DNA of 64,000 nt, taken from contig JAJOZX010003312.1 of the NCBI GenBank assembly GCA_023014485.1, positions 459,365 through 523,364 of the forward strand, given 5' to 3'. The notes below the pieces were generated by a model. That model worked only from the letters and a program-made list of their open reading frames with translations. It ran no database searches and was not told where the DNA came from. Positions 54,308 to 64,000 of the stretch are shown here, piece after piece. Source of the stretch: Bathynomus jamesi (taxonomy: Eukaryota > Arthropoda > Malacostraca > Isopoda > Cirolanidae). Every line of letters starts with the position of its first letter. Position 1 is the stretch's first letter. The position numbers and the translations under genes were made by a program.

Positions 54308-57300
54308 TTACTCTCCCCTTTAAAAATGATATTTATACAATAATCTAATAGGGTACAATTAATACAATAGAATTAAGAGAATAACATCCTAACTAATTCA
54401 AGTTAGATGACGAATTTTCCTTTACAATACAAATTTTATACAGAACGATTTCGCGTGTTTGAGTACAATGCAGAGTAATCAAATTTTTAAAATGACACTT
54501 GCTTACAAAATATTTAAAAAAAATCAAAGATTAATACTTTAATTTATGCAAACAGAATAATAGATTAATAACATTAATTTAGACAAACAATTAAGTTAGA
54601 CAACAATGATATTGTTAAAAATTTTTACAAAATTTTTTATTTTTCTGTTGGAAAAATTACATACATAATGAATGTAGTAGATAAAAGGGAAAAATATAAA
54701 TTTTAAAGTTCATGGATTTTTCAAGGCTTCCATGATAGTACAATTGATAAACTAATTTTATTGACTATTGTTGTAAAAATAGAATTACGTAATGGATGAT
54801 GTATAGACCTGTGGTCAAGTGTGTATTTGGGTGTATTAGGTGCAAAGTGTGTATCTTACAATTTCGAGGGACAGATTAGCTGAGAGGATTGTTAAATTAA
54901 CTGTATAAATGCATGAGCGAGAATTTATATAAAGTAAGCAATAATTATTATGTATTATGATGATGATGTTTGCATACGAGTTTTAATGCAAAAGTGACTG
55001 GAGGGACGGAACGTAAATGAATTCGAATGTGTCAAAAGTAATAAAATTCAATTAGGATTATAGATTTACATAATTAATCAGTTTACACTATAAGGTATTA
55101 AAAAAACGAACTTAGAGGTACCTTACAGTTAATGAAAGTAGATCTCACGGTTTTAAATTGAATTTTGACACACAATTAATTTCGACTACTAAAATTCATA
55201 GCCATATACTGTATAGTATGTCAATTTGACTATTAATTTTCGTTTGATACCTTACAAATGGTACAATAACAATTTAAGGACAGTTACACGATTAATTGAA
55301 CAAAAGAAATTACAAATACAATTAAAAATAGAGATCAATTATGAACTATAATGAATAACATATACTGTAATATAAAAAACACTTAACCTAAATTGAGGTT
55401 ATGTTCCATCGTACCAAAGAGGAATTAACCACGGTTGAACCATTTCTCTGTTGACACGGTTCAACTGGGGTTGGGGGTGTTAAAATAAAATAAATTAAAA
55501 GACAAAGTTTGGAGTACGACATTCGGGGGAATTGAGTGACTAAGCAGGGGGTATAAGTCTGAAATTGACAATTACATCTTTTCGTGAGCACTTTGCTCTT
55601 TTAAAAAAAGATTGCTTGTCACACTACTTAGAACAAAAATTAAAAGAGTTCAACAAACGGAGGGACGGCATGTTCCTCATACATTACAATAATTACCAAA
55701 ATCGTTACAACCTTTGTAAAAAACGGTTTTGTTACAAATAATAAATACATAACTATATATTTATATACGCAACAATGGCATGAAAAGAAAGACAAATCGG
55801 TCAATTTCCTTCTCACAAACAAGAAAAAAGGTTAAACTAAGACGCAACCCGGTCAATTCAGGTTGAATTAAATTCTCTTTTACAACACAAAAAAGGTTGA
55901 ATTAAATTCTTAGATTACATTTTCTTAAATTAAATCTCTTAAATTACAAGAAAAAGTAGAATTCAATTCACTGCATTGAAATGACTTGGGACTTAAACTC
56001 TGACTTGGAATAAAAACTCTCTGACTTGGAATAAACTCTCTAACTTGGAATAAAACTCTGACTTGGAATAAAAACTCTCTAACTTGAACTCTATCAAGTA
56101 TCTGAAACTGTAAATGAAACTGACTTGAACTCTTATCAAGTAGTATCTTGAAACTGAAAATGAAACTGACTTGAACTCTTATCAAGTAGTATCTTGAAAC
56201 TGAAAATGAAACTGACTTGAACTCTTATCAAGTAGTATCTTGAAACTGAAAATGAAACTGACTTGAACTCTTATCAAGTAGTATCTTGAAACTGAAAAAT
56301 GAAACTGACTTGAACTCTTATCAAGTAGTATCTTGAAACTGAAAATGAACTGACTTGAACTCTTATCAAGTAGTATCTTGAAACTGAAATGAAACTGACT
56401 TGAACTCTTATCAAGTAGTCTGAAACTGTAACTTGAAATTAACTGAAATGGAAAATGACTGCACTTGATCTCTATCAAGTGGAGACGATTAACCTCTGTT
56501 TTGTTGACCCTCTTGGTGCAACCGACTTACTTGAAATGCAGTCAGTATCTCTATAACTTAAACTGTCTAACTTGAAACGCTTGTCAAGTATCTTGAAGCT
56601 TAAACTGTCTAACTTGAATTAACTGAAAATGAAAAATGACTGCACTTGATCTCTATCAAGTGGAGACGATTACCTCTGTTTTGGTTGACCCTCTTGGTGC
56701 AACCTTCTGACTTCAAAAACTGACTTCAAAAATGACTTCAAGTATCTCTCTAAATCTATAAACTCTCTGTAAACTCTCTGTAAACTCTCTGTAAACTCTC
56801 TCTCTCTCTTCTTTAATTTGCAAGTCAATTCAATTCAATAATTTTGAAAAAAATTTGCAAAAAAAAAAAAAAAAAAATGTAATATTTCATATTCTAATGT
56901 ACGGGAAGGTACATAAAATAAATTATTCTATACTGAATATAATAGTGAAAATAACTGTGACAATTGACTCTGTGACAATTGACTCTGTGACAATTGACTC
57001 TGTGACAATTTACTCTGTGACAATTTACTCTGTGACAATTAACTTCTGTGACAATTACTGTTTCACTAAAAAAAAGTGTATCACTGGTGTCTGAAGTGTT
57101 CACTGTGTTTTGTGTTAATTCTGGCTCCATACTAATATTAACTGTTAATAATACGGACTTTTCAAGTGTTTATAAATTACTTAAAAACAACAAACTCTGT
57201 ACTTAACAAAATTCTACGGCGAAATCCTCAGAGACGTGTCCTGAAGACGTCTTGCTGGCTACTTCTTCTTGGATGAAACTAGACGTGGGAACTTGGAGTC

Positions 57301-57523
57301 GTGACACACCGGTTCAAGGGTGGATGTTACGAACTAGAAGTCGTGACACACGCCGGTCAACTGGTTTTATCCTGATGCTGGTAATTTCTATCTTGGCCAA
57401 AGAGTGGCCTCTTGTTAAAATCTTCTTGTTAAAATCTTCTTGTTAAAATCTTCTTGTTAAAATCTTCTTCTACAAATCTTCTTCTAAAAATCTTTTTCTT
57501 ATCCTGGTAAAGGGTCGCCACAA
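54308..57523 (-). repeat. Internal region 3 (3,216 bp)
   Basis: Seven 46-bp repeats (about 56115-56420). Many single-base deletions relative to internals 1, 2 and 4, mostly in short homopolymers, from about 54480 onward. No coding. Confidence 0.85.
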
Positions 57524-59395
57524 TGTTAACCCCTCCGTCTATGGCCCTGAGTCGGTTCGGAATCGATGGGGTTCTAGTTGGGAGGCAAGCACGGATATTT
57601 CTTCTATAACATTCTATTCTTTTCGGTCGCCTCTTGTTAAACTCTTGGCTACAGACTCGCCAGACTGTTATGCCAATATCTTCTATGGTGCTTGGGTTGT
57701 CTCTTTTCTCTCGCTTTATGGGTCGACGATTATTAATTCTTCTCTTGCTATAATACTCTGATACTTTCTCTTATACTAAAATTATCGACTTTTCTTTTAT
57801 AACTCATCGCTTTACTGACTAAGTTCCTGAAGAGAACAAGGCTCGAAGGAAAGAAATAAAAACTTCTTTTACTGTGGTTTACTTCTCAAAATATACAGGT
57901 AGTGCTCTGATTTACAGGGGTAGAGGTTCGACCTCTTTCGACCATGGCTCAGGCCGGAATCTAAAAATATTAAGGAGGCAAGGGGCCTCTGCCCCCTCCT
58001 CGCAGCAAGGCTGCTAACAAGGAGTCGTAATGAAGTGCTATAAGAAGTGCAAATATGAAGTGACTTGATGAAGTGACTTAATTTTACAAATACATGTATA
58101 ATATAACCTAAATGTTGGGGGACGGAAGTTGAGGTTAAGTTCCCCCCTTTTAAAACACATGATCAGATGTTTGAAAGATTCCCAAATAAAATTTAAAAAA
58201 AAAATAAAAACTAATCGTATATTTTTGCCGAATCTTCATTTCTGAAGGCGATATCATTTCGTAATAGTACATAGGTACAATTTAAGTACACCACTGAGCA
58301 CATTTTCGTTTTCGTCTATTACAATTATGATTACAATTACCAATTAATTCATATTCACTTATTGTTTAATTACAATTCTATTAAAGTACATTCTTACATT
58401 ATAAATTAAATCATTACATTTAATTACAGTTTCATTGAAGTACATTACGTCGTTTACCATTCTTACAGTGTTTTTATATATTTATATATGGTTATAATAT
58501 ATGGTTATTATATATGGTTTATTAGTACAACACAAGTACATGAGCACATACGAGATAATTTATTTACGAAATAATATGTTTATAATATGTTATAAATTTG
58601 AAACAGAGGGACAGGAGGTTTTCACGTTTTCAGATGTTTGATTTATGCTGATTTGCGAATTGCGTACACTTGCATAAGCGTTTATGAATATCTTGCGAGG
58701 GTGAACGCACTTGAAAAAAAATAATAAAAAAAACAATACGAGAACGTATTTGAGCGTTTTCGAACGAATGCAAAAGTTTTGCGTTTTCATGATTGACACG
58801 AGTAAAAATGAATATTTAATAAAATTTATATAGGATAATGATCAAGATAAAATATGGACGTATGGGGGCGGGAGATATGGTCGAATAATAGTTATATTTA
58901 TATACATAACATATAAATAATGACTTCTATAGAGTGTACAGTTTTTTATTATGATGATAAAGAATTTTCATACATTGCATACTAGAGATATAATGAAGGG
59001 AAATTAATGACGGGAAAATGTGACGTCATAGTTATTGAATTTGTACGTATAGTACAAATCATTATTAGGAAGATTTACAAGAACGAATTAGAGACAAAGA
59101 GTGGGTATCAATGACTAAGAAGTATAACTGCGGGTTCCAATCCTGTTACATGCATGTGTATGCATAATCTAGGGTCGAGGGTGAGATGGAAGACAATCAT
59201 AATTAATTATAATAAATTCTATAACAAATGAAAAATGAAAATGGATACGACTAAACCATAGATATGGTAGATCGTAGGTTGTGACACGAACAAAAATAGG
59301 AAGCTACAAGTAAAATTATTATCCAAACTCGCGTTAAGCGATTTTTGGTTCTTATGTAAAAATGAATATGGATTATTCATTGTTCATTTTTTACA
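57524..59395 (-). repeat. LTR4 (1,872 bp)
   Basis: Complete LTR. Its first about 700 bp and scattered later positions show single-base indels relative to LTR2, LTR3 and LTR5. Confidence 0.88.
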
Positions 59396-62300
59396 TTACT
59401 CTCCCCTTTAAAAATGATATTTATACAATAATCTAATAGGGTACAATTAATACAATAGAATTAAGAGAATAACATCCTAACTAATTCAAGTTAGATGACG
59501 AATTTTCCTTTACAATACAAATTTTATACAGAACGATTTCGCGTGGTTGAGTACAATGCAGAGTAATCAAATTTTTAAAATGACACTTGCTTACAAAATA
59601 TTAAAAAAAATCAAAGATTAATACTTTAATTTATGCAAACAGAATAATAGGATTAATACATTAATTTAGACAACAATTAAGTTAGACAAACAATGATATT
59701 GTTAAAAATTTTTACAAAATTTTTATTTTTCTGTGGGAAAAATTACATACATAATGAATAGTAGATAAAAGGGAAAAATATAAATTTTAAAGTTCATGGA
59801 TTTTTCAAGGCTTCCATGATAGTACAATTGATAAACTAATTTTATTGACTATTGTAGGTAAAAATAGAATTACGTAATGGATGATGTATAGACCTGTGGT
59901 CAAGTGTGTATTTGGGTGTATTAGGTGCAAAGTGTGTATCTTACAATTTCGAGGGACAGATTAGCTGAGAGGATTGTTAATTAACTGTATAAATGCATGA
60001 GCGAGAATTTATATAAAGTAAGCAATAATTATTATGTATTATGATGATGATGTTTGCATACGATTTTAATGCAAAGTGACTGGAGGGACGGAACGTAAAT
60101 GAATTCGAATGTGTCAAAAGTAATAAAATTCAATTAGGATTATAGATTTTACATAATTAATCAGTTACACGTATAAGGTAATTAAAAAAAACGAACTTAG
60201 AGGACCTTACAGTTAATGAAAGTAGATCTCACGGTTTTAAAATTGAATTTTGACACACAATTAATTTCGACTACTAAAATTCATAGCCATATACTGTAGT
60301 AGTATGTCAATTTGACTATAATTTTCGTTTGATACCTTACAAATGGTACAATAACAATTTAAGGACAGTTACTCACGATTAATTGAACAAAAGAAAATTA
60401 CAAATACAAATTAAAAATAGAGATCAATTATGAACTATAATGAACTAAACATATACTGTAATATAAAAAACACTTAACCTAAATTGAGGTTATGTTCCAT
60501 CGTACCAAAGAGGAATTAACCACGGTTGAACCATTTCTCTGGTTGACACGGTTCAACTGGGGTTGGGGGTGTTAAAATAAAATAAATTAAAAAGACAAAG
60601 TTTGGAGTACGACATTCGGGGGAATTGAGTGACTAAGCAGGGGGTATAAGTCTGAAATTGACAATTACATCTTTTCGTGAGCACTTTGCTCTTTTAAAAA
60701 AAGATTGCTTGTCACACTACTTAGAACAAAAATTAAAAGAGTTCAACAAACGGAGGGACGGCATGTTCCTCATATACATTACAATAATTACCAAAATCGT
60801 TACAACCTTTGTAAAAACGGTTTTGTTACAAATAATAAAATACATAACTATATATTTATATACGCAACAATGGCATGAAAAGAAAAGACAATCGGTCAAT
60901 TTCCTTCTCACAAACAAGAAAAAGGTTAACTAAAGACGCAACCCGGTCAATTCAGGTTGAATTAAATTCTCTTTTACAACACAAAAAAGGTTGAATTAAA
61001 TTCTTAGATTACATTTTCTTAAATTAAATTCTCTTAAATTACAAAGAAAAAGTAGAATTCAATTCACTGCATTGAAATGACTTGGGACTTAAACTCTGAC
61101 TTGGAATAAACTCTCTGACTTGGAATAAAACTCTCTGACTTGGAATAAAACTCTCTAACTTGGAATAAAACTCTGACTTGGAATAAAACTCTCTAACTTG
61201 AACTCTATCAAGTATTCTGAAACTGTAAATGAAACTGACTTGAACTCTTATCAAGTAGTATCTTGAAACTGAAAATGAAACTGACTTGAACTCTTATCAA
61301 GTAGTATCTTGAAACTGAAAATGAAACTGACTTGAACTCTTATCAAGTAGTATCTTGAAACTGAAAATGAAACTGACTTGAACTCTTATCAAGTAGTATC
61401 TTGAAACTGAAAATGAAACTGACTTGAACTCTTATCAAGTAGTATCTTGAAACTGAAAATGAAACTGACTTGAACTCTTATCAAGTAGTATCTTGAAACT
61501 GAAAATGAAACTGACTTGAACTCTTATCAAGTAGTATCTTGAACTTGAAACTGAAAATGAAACTGACTTGAACTCTTATCAAGTAGTCTGAAACTGTAAC
61601 TTGAAATTAACTGAAAATGGAAATGACTGCACTTGATCTCTATCAAGTGGAGACGATTAACCTCTGTTTTGGTTGACCCTCTTGGTGCAACCGACTTACT
61701 TGAAATGCAGTCAAGTATCTCTATAACTTAAACTGTCTAACTTGAACGCTTGTCAAGTATCTTGAAGCTTAAACTGTCTAACTTGAAATTAACTGAAAAT
61801 GAAAAATGACTGCACTTGATCTCTATCAGTGGAGACGATTAACCTCTGTTTTGGTTGACCCTCTTGGTGCAACCTTCTGACTTCAAAAACTGACTTCAAA
61901 AATGACTTCAAAAAATGACTTCAAGTATCTCTCTAAATCTATAAACTCTCTGTAAACTCTCTGTAAACTCTCTGTAAACTCTATCTCTTTCTTAATTTGC
62001 AAGTCAATTCAATTCAATAATTTGAAAAAAATTTGCAAAAAAAAAAATAAAAAAATGTAAATATTTCATTCTAATGTACGGGAAGGTACATAAAATAAAA
62101 TTATTCTATACTGAATATAATAGTGAAAATAACTGTGACAATTGATTCTGTGACAATTGACTCTGTAACAATTGACTCTGTGACAATTGACTCTGTGACA
62201 ATTTATTCTGTGACAATTTACTCTGTGACAATTAACTTCTGTGACAATTACTGTTTCACTAAAAAAAAGTGTAATCACTGGTGTCTGAAGTGTTCACTGT

Positions 62301-62722
62301 GTTTTGTGTTAATTCTGGCTCCATACTAATATTAACTGTTAATAATACGGGACTTTTCAAGTGTTTATAAATTACTTAAAAAACAACAAACTCTGTACTT
62401 AACAAAATTTCTACGGGCGAAATCCCAAGAGACGTGTCCCTGAAGACGTCTTGCTGGCTACTTCTTCTTGGATGAAACTAGACGTGGAGAACTTGGAGTC
62501 GTGACACACCGGTTCAAGGGTGGATGTTACGAACTAGAAGTCGTGACACGCCGGTCAACTGGTTTTATCCTGATGCAGGGTAATTTCTATCTTGGCCAAA
62601 GAGTGGCCTCTTGTTAAAATCTTCTTGTTAAAATCTTCTTGTTAAAATCTTCTTGTTAAAATCTTCTTCTACAAATCTTCTTCTAAAAATCTTTTTCTTA
62701 TCCTGGTAAAGGGTCGCCACAA
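59396..62722 (-). repeat. Internal region 4 (3,327 bp)
   Basis: Eight 46-bp repeats (about 61236-61590), the most of the four. The 15-bp array at 62130-62240 carries extra point changes (TGATTCTG, GTAACAATT). No coding. Confidence 0.85.
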
Positions 62723-64000
62723 TGTTAACCCCTCCGTCTATGGCCCTGAGTCGGTTCGGAATCGATGGGGGTTCTAGTTGGGAGGCAAGCAACGGATATT
62801 TCTTCTATAACATTCTAATTCTTTTCGGTCGCCTCTTGTTAAACTCTTGGCTACAGACTCGCCAGACTGTTATGCCAATATCTTCTATGGTGCTTGGGTT
62901 GTCTCTTTCTCTCGCTTTATGGGTCGACGATTATTAATTCTTCTCTTGCTATAATACTCTGATACTTTCTCTTATACTAAAATTATCGACTTTTCTTTTA
63001 TAACTCATCGACTTACTGACTAAGTTCCTGAAGAGAACAAGGCTCGAAGGAAAAGATAAAAACTTCTTTTACTGTGGTTTACTTCTCAAAATATACAGGT
63101 AGTGCTCTGAATTTACAGGGGTAGAGGTTCGACCTCTTTCGACCATGGCTCAGGCCGGAATCTAAAAATATTAAGGAGGCAAGGGGCCTCTGCCCCCTCC
63201 TCGCAGCAAGGCTGCTAACAAGGAGTCGTAATGAAGTGCTATAATGAAGTGCAAATATGAAGTGACTTGATGAAGTGACTTAATTTTACAAATACATGTA
63301 TAATATAAACCTAAATGTTGGGGGACGGAAGTTGAAGGTTAAGTTCCCCCTTTTAAACACATGATCAGATGTTTGAAAGATTCCAAATAAAAATTTAAAA
63401 AAAAAAAAAAAACTAATCGTATATTTTTGCCGAATCTTCATTTCTGAAGGCGATATCATTTCGTAATAGTACATAGGTACAATTTAAGTACACCACTGAG
63501 CACATTTTCGTTTTCGTCTATTACAATTATGATTACAATTACCAATTAATTCATATTCACTTATTGTTTAATTACAATTCTATTAAAGTACATTCTTAAC
63601 ATTATAAATTAAATCATTACATTTAATTACAGTTTCATTGAAGTACATTACGTCGTTTACCATTCTTACAGTGTTTTTATATATTTATATATGGTTATAA
63701 TATATGGTTATTATATATGGTTATTAGTACAACACAAGTACATGAGCACATACGAGATAATTTATTTACGAAATAATATGTTATAATATGTTATAAATTT
63801 GAAATCAGAGGGACAGGAGGTTTTCACGTTTTCAGATGTTTGATTTATGCTGATTTGCGAATTGCGTACACTTGCATAAGCGTTTATGAATATCTTGCGA
63901 GGGGTGAACGCACTTGAAAAAAAAATAATAAAAAAAACAATACGAGAACGTATTTGAGCGTTTTCGAACGAATGCAAAAGTTTTGCGTTTCATGATTGAC
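62723..64000 (-). repeat. LTR5, cut by the window end
   Basis: TGTTAACCCC start at 62723, matching LTR2 through to the window edge. The array therefore continues at least to the end of this LTR. Confidence 0.88.

Larger units (their letters stand above)
39546..64000 (-). mobile_element. Tandem array of a non-coding LTR retrotransposon (shared LTRs)
   Basis: Order on the plus axis: LTR1, internal 1, LTR2, internal 2, LTR3, internal 3, LTR4, internal 4, LTR5 (cut by the window end). On the minus strand each LTR begins TGTAAAAAATGAAC, preceded by a polypurine tract AAAGGGGAGAGTAA, and ends GGGGTTAACA followed by TTGTGGCGACCCTTTACC, a gypsy-like TGGCGACC primer-binding site. LTRs are about 1,877 bp, internals 2,992-3,327 bp (internal 1 longer through a LINE insertion). 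No gag or pol is recognisable in any internal, so this is a large non-autonomous (LARD-like) derivative. Adjacent units share one LTR. Confidence 0.85.

Noticed and set aside
56182..56478. 98-codon minus-strand ORF with LLDKSSSQFHF repeats
   Set aside because: Translation of the 46-bp VNTR. The unit is not a multiple of three, so the reading depends on indels, and the other units do not conserve it.

Overview
The window is AT-rich eukaryotic nuclear DNA and consists almost entirely of transposable elements in nested and duplicated arrangements. I see no recognisable single-copy host gene, no rRNA or tRNA gene and nothing prokaryotic. The element mix (CR1-group LINEs with an esterase ORF1, BEL/Pao, several hAT elements, Tc1/mariner relatives, Penelope-like GIY-YIG fragments, and a multi-copy C2-zinc protein family common in arthropods) points to an arthropod, possibly a crustacean. 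That assignment rests on family recognition from memory.

Layout. 0-2 kb: an intronless, damaged copy of the zinc/GERFHQD gene family (minus strand). 2.4-8.4 kb: two decayed LINEs head to head, one split by a 608-bp hAT element with a perfect 8-bp target duplication. 8.5-13.2 kb: a mariner remnant, an antisense BEL LTR, a 714-bp MITE-like element and a complete ~1.19-kb Tc1/mariner element with an open transposase. 13.2-24.9 kb: one degenerate BEL/Pao element on the plus strand. Its integrase region is split twice, by a 1,330-bp hAT element and by a 3.5-kb terminal-inverted-repeat element that carries an apparently intact three-exon gene (570 aa, minus) of the same family as the copy at the window start. 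24.9-30 kb: an antisense BEL fragment, unassigned DNA, hAT-like ends and a 671-bp TIR element inside TA microsatellite. 30-39 kb: a nearly complete CR1 element, then a large palindrome built from two head-to-head Penelope-like 3' fragments, then a partial antisense CR1 interrupted by a fold-back mariner element. 39.5-64 kb: a head-to-tail array of a non-coding LTR retrotransposon (minus strand), arranged LTR-internal-LTR-internal and so on, with about 1.88-kb LTRs and 3.0-3.3-kb internals, running off the window end.

Most elements are dead: frameshifts, stops and insertions break LINE, BEL and hAT coding regions. The best candidates for working proteins are the mariner transposase (11.5-12.6 kb) and the 570-aa protein (21.1-23.3 kb). 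The most interesting points are that this protein family sits inside a TIR-bounded, target-duplicated unit, which makes it a candidate for an uncharacterised DNA-transposon protein, and that the LTR element forms a shared-LTR tandem array whose leader holds variable-number stem-loop repeats.
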